The notes: a model not told the origin generated them from the letters alone. Positions 37,001-49,147 are shown, numbered from the stretch's first letter. The stretch is DNA of 64,000 nucleotides from Theobroma cacao (GCF_000208745.1 NC_030852.1:35664518-35728517), one strand, 5' to 3'. Translations and numbers: made by a program.

Positions 37001-40000
37001 ATGCATTCCATATTGTCATTCAGCAGATGACAGTCTCTGAGCACAAGCACAAGCAGATTCTCCATTTTAGATATGGATTTTGGGAGGGATGTGAGCCTGG
37101 GGTTAAAAATGGCCAGAACTTTGAGGTGCTCTTTTTCTTGAAAGAATGTGTCAGGGACTTCCCTGCATAGATAGCTTCCCTCAATCAGGAGTGAGGAAAC
37201 TGTTTTTCCTTCCTGATCCGTTCGCACTGTCTTTATCATGCCATCAGCTGGTGCCATTCTTTCAAAAACTTTTTTGTTGTCACCCTCAAGCACGCTAGCC
37301 AGCCCCAACTTGGATTTCCCAAATAATCCACGACAGCTATGATCCTCCAGACGAAGCGTTCCTACTTCCAAAACAATTAGATTGGGTTCTCGCATCTTCA
37401 GCATGCCACGATCTATAAGCTCCATCATGACATTGTATCCCTTCTCGTAAGCCTTCTTGAGACCAACAGCAAGATCAAGATGGCCTTCCAGTATCCAGTG
37501 AGTGATCAACTCGTTGTAGTTAACAGCACCATGTTTCTCCAAGAAGTAGCAGCTATGCCAAAAGCAATCAATCAGGCAGTCGCCAGACAAGTTTTCATAT
37601 GCAAAATGAACAAGGCCTTTGTCAGCTTTGTCAGCACGCCGCAGAATGTTAAGGGCTGCAATATCGAAAGCACGCCTCAATGCTTCAGGACCATCTTTTG
37701 CAATTTGATTTAAGGCTTCTGTTAACATATTAATTTGAGCAGGCAAAACCTCGCTCCTTTCTTTAATGGCAACACGAAATATTTCAAAATTTGGAACCCT
37801 AGAAACTTCCTCCCGAACTCTATTTTCCAAGAATATCACTGCTTCATCCCCCGAAAAGGGTTGAACCTCAACCACCCTTGAGTCCTTAGTGATAGATCCT
37901 TCTTCTTCACTTTTCCTTGTTGTGATTAGAACCTTGTGTTTGAATGAAGCTTCGTCCTCCGTTTTGACATTTTCATCAGAATGAAAAAGCTTTTTCACGA
38001 AGTCATCATAATCTTCGGTCATTACCACTCCTTCCGAATCCAACACCAGCAGAAGACAGGTGTGCTTTGCTTCACTCTCCTCCTTACGCATCTTCTCACT
38101 CATTTCTCTGTTCTTCTCGTAAAGCTTTCCCATCACCTTCACCCTAAGCCGGTAGTCATCAACATCCTTTTTCTCATCGTCAGTATCATCAGCATCATCA
38201 GCATATTCAACATCTTCCCACACATTCGCATTAGCACTGGTCGGAATACGCAACTGGCGCGCAAGGGAATGGAGAAGAGACCCGTAGTCGTCGAACTTTT
38301 CATTCAGAGATATCCAAAGAGACATATAGAAGGAGCCTGTGGCACCTGTTGCAAACTTGCTTATTTGTCGGGCCAACCATGTTTTCCCCGTTCCTGCATC
38401 CCCAGCGAGGACAACCCTTTCTTCATTGCCCTTTTCCAGCAGATTATGTATCTTCTCTGCGTCATCCACCTTTGCTTTTGCACTCGTGAATTCCATTTCT
38501 GGCATCCAAAAAATAGCAAATTAGAATATTTAATATATAATTAACAAAAATTAAAGGATTCTTACAAAATCACGAGGAAAAATCTGTTGTAATTTCTCTC
38601 ACAATTTAGAATATAAACTATTCCAAGCAAGTTTTTTTTTTCTTGAAAAGGTAAATGAGTTTGATATTCATGCATAATGGACAATGTTATTTCTTTTTTT
38701 AAAGCAAAGAATAGACTTTTTTTTAAAAAGGAAAGGATGCTTTATTATTAAGAATAAGATCAAACAGTACACCATAAATATCCAATAAAATCATCTGCTT
38801 AGATATCAACAAATTAATTAATAACCAATGACAAATTCTGTTAACTTTCAACATCATCTTTGATATTTAAAGATTATAAAATTAAAAATATATTAATTTT
38901 AATAATCTCTTACAAAATAAAAATCACGGAGAACAAAGTTTCGACTTTTATATATATCAGAAAATAACTTAAAATTTATCCAATTGAATAGAATTTAAAT
39001 AAAAAAAAAACCAATTGGGAATTTGGGATTATACCATACAACTACTAATTAATATTTCTATAAACTCCATAATTGACCCATCTGGCTAAGATTTTAAAAA
39101 ATGTAAAGAAAGAAAAAACAATCTATATAATTAAAATATTAGATGCCCTAGACAGTACGATATATATATATATATATTATTATAATATATATGAAAGAAT
39201 TAATTTAACAAGTCGGATTAATTGATTTGTTTAATTCTCACATGTAATTATTAATCTAGACTTTAACGGCAAAACAATAGTGTGAAATTGTGAGTTTTTT
39301 CAATGTAAGTTATACTATATATACATATACATTATAGAGTAAACATCTACTTTAGCTGTACAAAAATTTTCAACTATCATAGAGCTTTTTCATTATTATT
39401 TTTAATTATTATAGATCTTTTGAATTTTGTGTATGAAGAGAAGTTTCATTTGATTTTATTTTCTTTTGAAAAAGTTAAAATTGATGCTTTTAAATATTTT
39501 CTCCCATTAATCACCAAACACATTTTCACTCTCATCTTTTATTTCCCAACAAAAAATAAAAAAATAACAACATAAAAAGAATATATCCTAAATTTTACAA
39601 TTTTTAATTTTTTTTACTAAACTAAATAATTATATGAAAGTATTGCAAATGATACAAAAGATAAACAGATAAAAAGCTAGTCACGGTGTAAAAGATTGCA
39701 ACAATAAAGCTTTTCAACGAATTAAAACATCATTACAACAATTGAATAGAAGAATGCTACAGACTTGAATTTTTTAAATTGATTAGGCTGTTAATTAAGT
39801 TTTGATGTTACTAATTATACCAAGTATATATGAACAATTGAAACTTATTAGAGTCGTCCTGGGATTTGGTTAATTAAACAAAAGAAAGTGATTAAGGAGG
39901 GGAGGGATTAAAGATTAGAGAAAAAGATTATCAGCTGTACCTTGAATATCCTTTGCCTGTGGTTCACTTACATTAGACTGTTGTCCTTTCATGCTTTGCC

Positions 40001-40735
40001 CGTCTTTGCCTATCACCATGAAATCATTCAGAAACATCAAATTACATAGTTTATTTAGAGGAGAAAAGGATCAAATTGATTAATAAAGCAAGAATAATGA
40101 AATATTAAAGATATAGTGAACAAAAACCTTGATCCATAGCTGGAGTTGAACGACAAAAAATATAGCTAAACACAGCTCTAGACTTTACAATTTTCAGACT
40201 TGCTTTAATTTTTTTTATTAAATCTAATAACTATATTAAAGTATCGCAAATGATATAAAAGATGAACATGTAAATGCTAGTCACGATGTAAAAGATTGCA
40301 ACATCGATTTAAACAAATTAAGACATTAGTAAAACAATTGAACAAAAGATTACATCGTCTTGAATTTTTAAAATAAATTAAGCACAAGCAATAGATTATT
40401 TGACTTAAATTTGCTGTGAATATTGATTATATCAAGATTTGATGTTACTAATTATACCAAGTATGAACAATAGAAACTTGTAATGAAGGAGGGGGAGGGA
40501 TAAAGATTAAAAGGAAAGATATTAATGATCAGCTTTACCTGGAGTTTCCTTTGGCTGCTTTTCCCTTGCAGTAGACTGTTTTCCTTTCATGCTTTGCTCG
40601 TCTTTGCCTATCACCAAGAAATCATTCAGAACATCAAATTATTACTTAGTTTATTTTGTAAAAGAATAGATCAAATTGATTAATAAAGCAAGAATAAGGA
40701 AATAATTAAAGATAATGAACAAAACCTTGAGCCAT
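34042..40735 (-). CDS. NB-LRR protein without CC or TIR domain (At4g19050-like), with 10-residue repeat insert
   Basis: Four exons on the minus strand are proposed: 40735-40726 (ATGGCTCAAG), 40607-40539, 40009-39941 and 38498-34042. All joins fall in phase 1, giving 1534 residues. The two 69-base exons are duplicates of each other (KDEQSMKGKQS versus KDGQSMKGQQS). The NB part has P-loop GDAGTGKTWLARQ (about residues 82-94), kinase-2 CLLLVLDSEG (about 197) and RNBS-B KVLITTR (about 238). Then follow a winged-helix-like region, about 20 LRRs with LxxLxxLxL[SR]xC pattern, and a C-terminal LRR pair interrupted by a KEVQ-rich repeat (about 1296-1426). There is no coiled-coil or TIR N-terminus. NLRs are intracellular immune receptors. 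A second 10-base exon copy at 40137-40128 (ATGGATCAAG) could serve as an alternative start. Confidence 0.82.
34370..34760 (-). repeat. 30-bp coding minisatellite in the NLR gene (10-residue unit TTSSADKEVQ)
   Basis: About eleven copies of a 10-residue unit close to TTSSADKEVQ are read on the minus strand. Two copies carry an extra five residues (LPAKK, VSAKR). The DNA unit resembles CTGCACTTCCTTGTCTGCTG on the plus strand. Because the period is a multiple of three and stop-free in several frames, long open frames appear here on both strands. The insert splits two similar LRR-like segments (CPTLETVFSSGQLPENLETL and CPMLETVFSSAQLPKRLEIL). Confidence 0.9.
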
Positions 40736-40800
40736 GGCTGGAGTTGAATGACAGAAAGAAAACAAGAAACAGCTCTCAGTCTCTCAAATGCTCTCAAACA
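39600..40800 (-). repeat. Tandem duplication of the NLR 5' region (about 600 bp, two copies)
   Basis: 39609-40200 and 40206-40800 align in the same orientation. Shared landmarks are GCTAGTCACG[GA]TGTAAAAGATTG, CTAATTATACCAAGTAT, the 69-base exon and the 10-base first exon with its CCTTGA[TG]CCAT[AG]GC context. The duplication copied both the first and second exons with their introns. Confidence 0.85.
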
Positions 40801-41464
40801 CCGATTACTGTCCCTCTCTTGATGCTCATACCTCTGCTTCTAACCTCCTTTTATAGCAATTTGGGGGCACAATCTTTGCCCCTTTTTTTTTTTCATTATG
40901 TGGATGGATACATGTTATATTTACATAAAAACCTTTATACTTCATTATTTTTATTGGATAAAAGTTATACTTTCAAACTTGTTACACACTTCTTAGGTAG
41001 GATTTAGGTAGAAACTAATGGTTGTAGATTCAAGCCGTGATACTCACTGTTTTATTAAAAAAATGGTAAATAAATAAAAATTCTCTTTTTATTAATTATA
41101 TTTAATTTTAAGTATAAATCTTTATATCAAAATCACAGCAATAAGTGGGAAATTTTAGAAAACCTATTGAAGGAATCGCATGCCTTTTCTAGTAGAACTC
41201 TATATCTATACTATATATAATTAAAGGAACTTATGAGAAGAACTTTTTTAATACCAAGGTTTGTTAAATGGCTTCTGATTTATATTATGTACAAGTTTTT
41301 ACTTAACATTTAGGTGGGTTTTCTATGTACATAATTCTTTTTAGATAATTTTAAAAAAAACTAATTGATTTATTATTTACGAATAAGTTTTTCGGCTTCT
41401 AAGTATCTTTTTTTATCTTTTTGTCAGCAAAATAAATTTATTTTCAAATTTTATAATTATTTTA
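40800..41464. other. NLR promoter side of copy B
   Basis: The first 80 bases match 26080-26160 (TCTGCTTCTAACCTCC). Further weaker similarity (CTTCTTAGGTAGGATTTAG; AAAATAAATTTATTTTC) follows copy A up to its tandem array. No coding frame. Confidence 0.5.
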
Positions 41465-41770
41465 TGCATTCATACATATACTTAATTTGTACACAAAATA
41501 TTTCAAAAATAGATATATAAATAAAAAGTCACAAAGTAAAGGAGAATAATGTACGTATAGAAAGTAGAGTAAAGCTCAACAAACTTGATCGGGAAACTGA
41601 GCTTTAAAGCTCTAAAGGCCGAAGACATTCCCCCTTTGTACCCTTTTACGAAGAACAATGCAAAGTGCAAAAAAGACCAGGAAAGAATGCCCGAACAAGC
41701 AAGCAATCTATATATTCCCGATCGAGCTTGCCTTTCATCACTCAACAATCGTCAGCAAATGATTGATTGG
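41465..41770. repeat. Single diverged copy of the 259-bp unit in copy B
   Basis: It contains ATATATAAATAAAAAG, AGTAAAGCTCAACAAACTTGAT, GCAAAGTGCAAAAAAGACC, GAATGCCCGA and CTATATATTCCCGAT...GAGCTTGCCTTTCA. These are the landmarks of the 26471-27440 array, with a short unrelated insert near 41600-41660. It marks the equivalent position in the duplicate. Confidence 0.75.
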
Positions 41771-42747
41771 CTTCTCTTAAGAATAAGAATTACTTGTGTC
41801 GTTAGCAATTCTGATGGAAGAAGATAAAAAGAAAAGGAACGTGTACCATGACAATTCTTTGCTTAAGAAACTCAACCAAGTAGCAGCAATATTCTCGTTT
41901 TTACCCAAAATGCTTTTGTAGGGATCAAGAGTCTAAGTCTCATGCCACTTAGGGAAGCTTTTGTTGCGAAAAGAAAAGCCAAAGAGCAACATGTGAAGAA
42001 TCATGCTAGGCTTAGGCTTATCCAAAAATAACAAGATTAATGCTAGGATTATAATATAGTTCTTTCATAGACCTCATTTTTATAATCTCCAATTTGAATA
42101 CAAGATCTAATTAGAGTTAAAATTTGTTTTTTACTTTAAAAACTAAGAGTGTATGATGTTTCCGTATATAAAGATAACTATTTTTTAAATGAGCTGAAGA
42201 TTTTGATTGTACGAGACAAGAATAATATTAGGTTGAAAAAGAAGCAATGATTCATCATGACAAAATAGAGTTGAATAATCTAATATTATTCTCCAAAAAA
42301 TTTGATTAGCTTTGGAACATTTGAAAAATCAATAATGATTTTCTTTCCCGATAATTAGTACTAAATTATTGGCTGCTTGTCCTTCAGTTATAAACCGTGA
42401 GGAAATCAATTTCATCTATAATTGTTAAAATCATTAATTATGTCTATAAATTATGAGCTTTAATGTTGACGAAGGCAAAATATTGAAGAGGCAGAGCCTT
42501 TTGTAAGTGCGAAGGAACCACAAGCTGTCAATTTTTTTTTAATGTAAAAGATTTACAAAAATTTGGGTTTTTAAATATACTACTCAAACCTCCATTCAAC
42601 CCACACAAATTGTGCTCAATGCATGCCAAGTCTCAAGAGTGAGCCAGTTCCATTAGAAAAAGTGGAAAGAAAATGGCTTGACTTGGCTCGCTCCCTATGT
42701 TGTGCTTAAAGAGTGAAGTGAGAAGGAAAAGAGTGTAGAGGGAAAAT
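41771..42747. other. 5' flank of the intact DUF4220 gene
   Basis: AT-rich DNA upstream of the ATG at 42748. Similarity to the flank of the pseudogene copy is weak. No other feature seen. Confidence 0.4.
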
Positions 42748-45150
42748 ATGGTCCACATCTCTCTAACCATCCCTTTTGGTGTGAAAAAGCTTTGGGACAA
42801 ATGGAACATACGAGGGTCTATTTTGTTCAGTCTCTGGTTGCAGGTCGTGCTGATTTTTGTGGCGCCAATCAGAAAATCCGCAAGGAAAACATGGGTGATC
42901 TTGCTCATCTGGTTTGCTTACTTGTTGGCTGACGCAGCTGCCAATTTTGCTGTTGGTCTCATCTCCAACAGCCAACGCAACCAATCCAACAATCGTAATC
43001 AGCCCAATCCAACGGAGAGCACTGATCTGCTAGCATTCTGGGCGCCCTTTCTTTTACTACACCTTGGCGGCCCTGATACCATTACTGCTTTTGCTCTTGA
43101 AGATAATCAACTGTGGCTGAGGCACTTGCTTAGCCTCGGGTTTCAGGCCGGAGCTGTTCTTTACGTCTTCGTCCAATCGCTTCCCAACGAAAATCTATGG
43201 ATCCCCACAGCGCTCATGTTTGTCGCTGGAATCATCAAGTACGTCGAGCGGACACGAGCTTTGTTCCTTGCGAGCTTGGACCAGTTTCGGGATTCCATGC
43301 TCAAAGATCCGGATCCTGGGCCCAACTATGCCAAGCTTATGGAGGAATACGCTTCGAAGAAAGACGCCAAACTTCCAACGCGAATAAATATGACGCCAGA
43401 ACCTGATAAAGAATCCAAGGCTTCTGATGTTCCACCCAAGGAAGGCGATTTGAATCATCTCGAAGTAGTGCACTATGCTTATGACTACTTCCAAATATTC
43501 AAGGGACTGGTGGTCGATCTCATCTTCAGCTTCCGAGAGCGTGATGAGAGCCGTGACTTCTTCACTAGGAGGACAGCCGAAGACGCTCTGAGGATAATTG
43601 AGGTCGAACTCAACTTCCTGTATGGGACTCTCTATACCAAGATGGAAGTTGTGCATTCTACCATAGGATATATTTTCCGATTCATAGCTTTTGCGGCGAA
43701 TCTAGCTACTCTCGGAATCTTCTATTTCCAAACGAAAAAAGATGAATTCCACGGAGTTGATATAGGAATCACCTACACCTTGCTCCTCGGCGCCGTCGCT
43801 CTGGATGTGGTAGCGTTCCTCATGCTCATTTTCTCGGATCGGACTTTTGCTTCTATATTCAAGTACCTTGAAAGTCCATATTGTAGGCCCATTGCTGCTT
43901 TCTTCGGTGGTTTCCTTGCTCTCAAGAAGCCCCGGTGGCACCGCTGTAAAAAATGTGGGATACAGAATTCTGACCATCGCCATCATGCGTTGGTTACTCC
44001 CCTTGGGTTTCGAAGGTGGTCTGGATCCATTTCAGCACACAACCTAATAAGGTATTGCCTGAAAAGCCGTAGGACAACTATCCATGAATTCCCCAGTTTG
44101 TGGGTAATTATGTTTGAAAAAATCCATCATCTGTTGGGAATCGATAAAGTCATAAAGAAAGTTGGCGATGGCATGACCAAGATCAAGGGAAAAATCAGTC
44201 CGTGTAACACCTCTCTTCCCAATAAGGTCGTGTCTTCTAATAGCAGTGGCTTACCGGGCTCCATTATTATCAGCAAAGTCATTAGATTTTTAAAGTGTAT
44301 TGAAGAAAAGGTAAATCAATTTTTCAACTGGGCTTTCAAAAAAATTACCAAACCCGTTAAGGATTTGGTGGATGAGATGATGTACGTGTCCAGTGAGCCA
44401 TTCACCCTGGAGCTATGGAAATTTATCTTCGAGGAGCTAAAAACTAAATCTGAGTTTGCAGATACCCCAGAAACTGCAAAGAGGATATCCTCAGCCAGAG
44501 GTGATTGGGTTTTAACGGATACTGATTCGGCAAACGATCGTAGCAAGTTGCTGAAATATGTGAGTGATGTTCCATATGACGAGAGCCTTCTCTTGTGGCA
44601 CATTGCTACTGATCTCTGCTACAACACTGACACTGAGGAAGAGGCTGAAAAAGAATTCAGTAAGATTCTCTCGGATTACATGCTGTATCTTCTAATTTTT
44701 CAGCCATCTATGATGTCTGCAGTGGCGGGCATCGGAAAAATAAGATATCGAGACACTTGTGCCGAGGCTCAAAGATTCTTCGAGAGACGGAGTTTGCGAC
44801 CGAACGCAGACAATAAGGCCTGCGAAGAAATTCTTTCAGTGAATACAGATGTCGAACCTGTGACAGTGAAGGGAGACAGAAGCAAATCTGTGTTGTTCGA
44901 TGCAAGCATGCTCGCCCAAGAGCTAAAAAGGTTGGAAAGGAAGGACAGATGGAAGCTGATTTGCAGAGTGTGGGTGGAATTAGTCTCATATGCGGCAAGT
45001 CATTGCAGAGCAAGCACACATGCTCAGCGGGTAAGTAAAGGTGGAGAGCTTATTACGTTTTTCTGGTTGCTGATGGCTCACTTTGGACTTGGGGAGCAGT
45101 TCCAAATCAACGAAGGACATGCAAGAGCAAAACTCCTCGTGGGAAAGTAA
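42748..45150 (+). CDS. DUF4220-DUF594 transmembrane protein (800 aa)
   Basis: This single-exon gene starts at the ATG beginning MVHISLTIPFGVKKLWDKWN, which is also where similarity to the pseudogene copy begins. DUF4220 covers about residues 45-430. Hydrophobic segments lie at about 24-42, 48-73, 94-106, 128-143, 151-163, 297-317 and 331-352, so it is a multi-pass membrane protein. Conserved stretches are FLASLDQFRDSML and LNHLEVVHYAYDYFQIFKG. A cytosolic-looking helical region follows, with a histidine-containing motif (LLWHIATDLCY, about 610-620). The C-terminal DUF594 box is ELVSYAASHCRASTHAQR ... LLMAHFGLGEQF, where it ends. The family is large and plant-specific and its function is unknown. 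Here it lies in a cluster with LRR immune-type genes. No lesion is seen. Confidence 0.9.
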   Translation: MVHISLTIPFGVKKLWDKWNIRGSILFSLWLQVVLIFVAPIRKSARKTWVILLIWFAYLLADAAANFAVGLISNSQRNQSNNRNQPNPTESTDLLAFWAPFLLLHLGGPDTITAFALEDNQLWLRHLLSLGFQAGAVLYVFVQSLPNENLWIPTALMFVAGIIKYVERTRALFLASLDQFRDSMLKDPDPGPNYAKLMEEYASKKDAKLPTRINMTPEPDKESKASDVPPKEGDLNHLEVVHYAYDYFQIFKGLVVDLIFSFRERDESRDFFTRRTAEDALRIIEVELNFLYGTLYTKMEVVHSTIGYIFRFIAFAANLATLGIFYFQTKKDEFHGVDIGITYTLLLGAVALDVVAFLMLIFSDRTFASIFKYLESPYCRPIAAFFGGFLALKKPRWHRCKKCGIQNSDHRHHALVTPLGFRRWSGSISAHNLIRYCLKSRRTTIHEFPSLWVIMFEKIHHLLGIDKVIKKVGDGMTKIKGKISPCNTSLPNKVVSSNSSGLPGSIIISKVIRFLKCIEEKVNQFFNWAFKKITKPVKDLVDEMMYVSSEPFTLELWKFIFEELKTKSEFADTPETAKRISSARGDWVLTDTDSANDRSKLLKYVSDVPYDESLLLWHIATDLCYNTDTEEEAEKEFSKILSDYMLYLLIFQPSMMSAVAGIGKIRYRDTCAEAQRFFERRSLRPNADNKACEEILSVNTDVEPVTVKGDRSKSVLFDASMLAQELKRLERKDRWKLICRVWVELVSYAASHCRASTHAQRVSKGGELITFFWLLMAHFGLGEQFQINEGHARAKLLVGK

Positions 45151-45597
45151 CCGATCCAGTGAATCTTACATTGGATTCCTGGAGATGGAACCCAACATCT
45201 ATTTCCTTTATGTTAAGTGTGTTTCTCTTTTTAGAATAAATTTATGTTGTAGGTGGTCGGTGATAGGTGTTCAGAATTAACTCCAAGTTTTCTTTGGCAA
45301 GGAATAAACGTATATTGTAATGTGATTCTAGTGTAATTTAAGTTGTTATGTAGTATAATTTTTTTGTTTGCTTTCGCAGTACTTTGCAAGAACAGAGATA
45401 TTACAATGTAATTATTACATATGAATAAAAATTCTTTAATTTGTCTCTATTTAGTGTTATGTTTGAATTTATCATAATTTTATATCATGTATCTAATTTT
45501 ATACTATTAATAAAAATATTTTAAAATTTTAAATTTTAAAAAATAAATTTTAAATCTTAAATTTTAAATTTTGAATTTTAATGCGAGATTTTTTAAC

Positions 45598-45640
<43 letters not shown>
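45151..45640. other. Spacer with A/T-rich low complexity and an (AT)n run
   Basis: From 45510 the sequence is AATTTTAAAT-type low complexity followed by about 18 AT units at 45601-45636, directly left of the Copia insertion. Confidence 0.7.
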
Positions 45641-45645
45641 ATTTA

Positions 45646-46101
45646 TGTTAGGATAGTCTTGAATTGTGATTTAATTAGGATTGTTTAATTCTAATTAAAT
45701 TAGTATACCTTATAAATAGTCTTTAAATCTAGTTAGATTAGAATAACAATTTCTAATTCTATTAGGATAAGATTCCTAATTAAATTAGGATAAGGTTATT
45801 GTATTTGATACTATAAAAGGACCCTATGGGTTAAAGAATAATTATCACCTAGATTTAGAGAGAGTGATTTAGGTGTACGTGGGATAAGGGTTATGAGTTT
45901 GAGACTGTTCTTGTAATCTCCTGATTTTTCTCTTAGTGAATTTTTCTCTGTTGTTGTGCCCGTGGACGTAGGTCATCAAAAGACCGAACCACGTAAATTC
46001 TTGTGTTCTTGTGGGTGTGCTTGATTTCTTTCTTTCTTTATTCTATTGATTGGGTTAGATCTTGGGCAATTCTTTAGAGACAATTCCGCAATTTCCCAAC
46101 A
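45646..46101 (+). repeat. Copia LTR 1 (456 bp)
   Basis: TG...CA ends. It has a TATA-like CTATAAAAGGACCC and a downstream transcribed portion ending in ACAATTCCGCAATTTCCC. It appears identical to LTR2. Confidence 0.93.
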
Positions 46102-46104
46102 AAC

Positions 46105-46116
46105 TGGTATCAGAGC
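46105..46116 (+). other. Primer-binding site of Copia unit 1
   Basis: TGGTATCAGAGC, complementary to the 3' end of initiator methionine tRNA, three bases after the LTR. The same site follows LTR2 at 49607-49618. Confidence 0.9.
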
Positions 46117-46147
46117 TTCAAGGTCTTGGATCAATCTGAATCTCGCT

Positions 46148-49066
46148 ATGGCAACTTCGTCGACCAAGTATGAGATTGAAAAGTTTAATGGAAGAAACGA
46201 TTTCAGCCTGTGGCGTGTTAAGATGCGCGCATTGCTAGTGCAACAAGGACTGTTGAAGGCACTGAAGGGAAAAGAGCATCTTCCCTCGAATTTATCTGAT
46301 GGTGAGAAAGATGACCTTATGGAAAAAGCACATAGTGCTATTCTCCTTGCTTTGTCTGATGAGGTGCTAAGAGAAGTCACGGATGAAGAATCTGCTGCTG
46401 CAGTGTGGTTTAAACTCGAAAGTATTTATATGACCAAGTCCCTGACGAATCGGCTTTATATGAAGCAACGATTGTATACTCTCAAGATGAGTGAAGGTAC
46501 GTCCGTTAATACCCACATTGATGAATTTAATAGAGTTATTCTTGATTTAAAGAATATCGATGTTAAAATTGAGGATGAGGACCTAGCCCTAATTCTTTTA
46601 TGTTCTTTGCCTCCATCGTATGAAAATTTCGTGGATACTATGCTTTACGGCCGAGACACTCTCACTTTCGAGGATGTAAGGGCATCTTTAAATTCCAAGG
46701 AATTAAAGAAGAAAGTTGGTGGTATTCGGAATGAAAATCAAGCAGAAGGTTTGGTTGTAAATAGAGGTAGAGGTAAAGAGAAAGGCTTAGACAGAAAAGG
46801 TAAATCTAGAGCAAAAGGGAAAACTTGCTGGAATTGTGGTCAGAAAGGGCATTTTCGTCAAGACTGTATCAAATTCAAGGATGATGAAAAGTTTAATAAG
46901 TCTGAGAATACTGCAAACGTGGTTGGAGATGACTTTGATACTTTTGAGGAAACTGATAATGTTCTTGCAATTACTAATTGTAACCTGATGGATACATGGA
47001 TCTTGGATTCGGCTTGTTGCTTTCATATATGTCCTAGGCGTGATTGGTTTACAACTTATCAATCTGTTAATATGGGCACTGTACAATTAGGAGATGATTT
47101 CTCTCTCTCAGTTGTTGGAATTGGCACAATTAGAATCAAGATGTTTGATGGTATGGTAAGAACACTTGAGGTAAAACATGTCCCTGACATGAAAAAGAAT
47201 TTAATATCCTTGAGTTTGTTAGATAAGAAGGGCTACAAATATAGTGGCCAAGATGGTGTCTTGAATGTATCTAAAGGAGCCTTAACTATCATGAAGGGCA
47301 AGTTATCCGGTGACCTTTATTGTCTAGTGGGAAACACGGTCATTGAAACTGTTTCTGTGGTCTCATCTAATGATCCTGAAGATGATGTAACACGTTTATG
47401 GAATATGAGATTTGGTCATATGAGCGAGAGAGGGATTAGAAAACTAAGTAAGCATAGTTTGCTGTGTGGTCAAAAGAGTGGAAAGCTAGATTTCTGTGAG
47501 CAACATAGAGTGAAATTTAGCACTAAAACTCATCAAACCAGGGGTACAGTAAACTACATCTATTTAGATTTGTGGGATCCTTCTCCGGTGGTATCAAAAG
47601 GTGGATCATTATACATGTGGATCTTTATTGATGATTTTTCAAGAAAGGTGTGGACGTATCTTCTAAAGGCTATGAGTGAAGTGTTAACCACCTTTTTGCA
47701 TTGGAAGGTATTGATCGAGAAGCAGACTAAGAAAAGGATCGAGAGCTTTCGAACAAACAAAGGTTTGAAATTTTGCAAAGGTGAGTTTGGTCTATTCTAC
47801 AAGAATGAGAAAATCGTTAGACATCGCACTGTCGACAAAACACCATATCAAAACGATATTGTAGAATTGATGAAGAAAACACTTTTGGAGAGAGCAAAAT
47901 ACGTGTTCTCAAATGTTGGCCTAACCAAAGTATTTTGGACAGAAGCTATCAACAAGGCTTGTTACTTGGTAAATCGGTCTCCATCAACTGCAATTGAATT
48001 TAAGACTCCCAAGGAAGTTTGGTCTGGTAAGCCTGCTGATTATTTTATATTGAGAGTATTTGGTTGTCCTGTTCATGTTCATGTGAGTGATGGTAAACTT
48101 GAGTTGAGGGCGACAGAGTGCATATTCCTAGGCTATGCATATGGGGTGAAGGGTTATTGGTTGTGGTGTACTGATTGTAAGTTCCCCAAGTTTATGGTGA
48201 GTCGGGATGTTACCTTTGACAAGTCTGCATTACTTTGTGGGATAAAGTCTAGAATTGCAAACACATCAGACCAAGAAGTTGGCAAGCAGGTGGAGCTTGA
48301 AATCAATGCTCTTGTGACAGTGCGAGATGATAGTGAAATCCAGAAAGAATTGCAAGAGGTACAAGAATTGGTATCTCAACGAAGCATTACTTGTATTGAT
48401 GGTGATTTTGATTCTTATGTTTTATTTGTGGAAGTAGAGATTGAAGAGCCTTACTTTTATCATGAGAAAATTATATATGTCGAGTCTTCTAAGAAGATTG
48501 AGTCTCTACACTGGGATCAAACATGGGAGCTTGTGAAAACACCTAAAGTTACTATTGAAGTTGGCTTAGTGTGTGAAGGAGGTGCAAACATTAGTCGTAA
48601 TGTGGTTGGCTTCTCCAAATCAGATTTTGCTGGTGATCTAGATAGTAGAAGATCTCAAACGGGGTATGTGTTCACTCTCTCAGGATCTGCAATCAGTTGG
48701 AAAGCAGTTCTTCAATCAACCTTTGCTTTGTCTACAACTGAAGCTGAATATATGGCTGTGACCGAGGCAGTGAAGGAGGCTTTGTGGCTTAAAGGCTTGG
48801 TTAGTGATCTTGGTTTTGAACAAACACAAACAGTTGTGTTTTGTGATAGTCAAAGTGCTATACATTTGACTAAAAATCAGATGTTTCATGAGAGAACCAA
48901 ACACATCCAAGTCAAGTGTAACTTCGTTCGAGAGATTATTTCTAAAGGTGAGATTGTAGTAAAGAAAATAGCTACAGATGAAAATCCGGCAGATATGCTA
49001 ACTAAGTCAGTTTCTGGGATAAAGTTCAAGCATTGCTTGGACTTGATCGGTGTTCGTAGTGCTTGA
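46148..49066 (+). CDS. Copia gag-pol polyprotein lacking reverse transcriptase, unit 1
   Basis: The start is the ATG after the primer-binding site ([15 protein letters not shown]), giving 972 residues; the frame is open further upstream into the LTR. Order of domains: gag (UBN2 type, 1-220), CCHC zinc knuckle [14 protein letters not shown] (227-240), protease region with ILDSACCFH (about 286; the usual DSG is DSA), GAG-pre-integrase ([17 protein letters not shown]), integrase core (YLDLWDPSP ... IDDFSRKVW ... FRTNKGLKF, where the second catalytic Asp is Asn) and the Copia integrase C-terminus. The text then jumps from WELVKTPK directly to RNase H ([33 protein letters not shown]). The polymerase domain, including the YVDD motif, is absent. 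Full Copia polyproteins are about 1300 residues. There are no internal stops. Confidence 0.92.
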   Translation: MATSSTKYEIEKFNGRNDFSLWRVKMRALLVQQGLLKALKGKEHLPSNLSDGEKDDLMEKAHSAILLALSDEVLREVTDEESAAAVWFKLESIYMTKSLTNRLYMKQRLYTLKMSEGTSVNTHIDEFNRVILDLKNIDVKIEDEDLALILLCSLPPSYENFVDTMLYGRDTLTFEDVRASLNSKELKKKVGGIRNENQAEGLVVNRGRGKEKGLDRKGKSRAKGKTCWNCGQKGHFRQDCIKFKDDEKFNKSENTANVVGDDFDTFEETDNVLAITNCNLMDTWILDSACCFHICPRRDWFTTYQSVNMGTVQLGDDFSLSVVGIGTIRIKMFDGMVRTLEVKHVPDMKKNLISLSLLDKKGYKYSGQDGVLNVSKGALTIMKGKLSGDLYCLVGNTVIETVSVVSSNDPEDDVTRLWNMRFGHMSERGIRKLSKHSLLCGQKSGKLDFCEQHRVKFSTKTHQTRGTVNYIYLDLWDPSPVVSKGGSLYMWIFIDDFSRKVWTYLLKAMSEVLTTFLHWKVLIEKQTKKRIESFRTNKGLKFCKGEFGLFYKNEKIVRHRTVDKTPYQNDIVELMKKTLLERAKYVFSNVGLTKVFWTEAINKACYLVNRSPSTAIEFKTPKEVWSGKPADYFILRVFGCPVHVHVSDGKLELRATECIFLGYAYGVKGYWLWCTDCKFPKFMVSRDVTFDKSALLCGIKSRIANTSDQEVGKQVELEINALVTVRDDSEIQKELQEVQELVSQRSITCIDGDFDSYVLFVEVEIEEPYFYHEKIIYVESSKKIESLHWDQTWELVKTPKVTIEVGLVCEGGANISRNVVGFSKSDFAGDLDSRRSQTGYVFTLSGSAISWKAVLQSTFALSTTEAEYMAVTEAVKEALWLKGLVSDLGFEQTQTVVFCDSQSAIHLTKNQMFHERTKHIQVKCNFVREIISKGEIVVKKIATDENPADMLTKSVSGIKFKHCLDLIGVRSA

Positions 49067-49147
49067 GGCCCATTGGGGCAGTGGCGGTGTCGACAGAGAT
49101 TGGTTCGTAAGGTGGAGCTTGGTGAATTCAAGCCTAAGGTGGAGATT

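Noticed and set aside
45976..46380. 134-codon minus-strand frame repeated at 49478
   Set aside because: Antisense to the Copia leader and gag; duplicated only because the element is.
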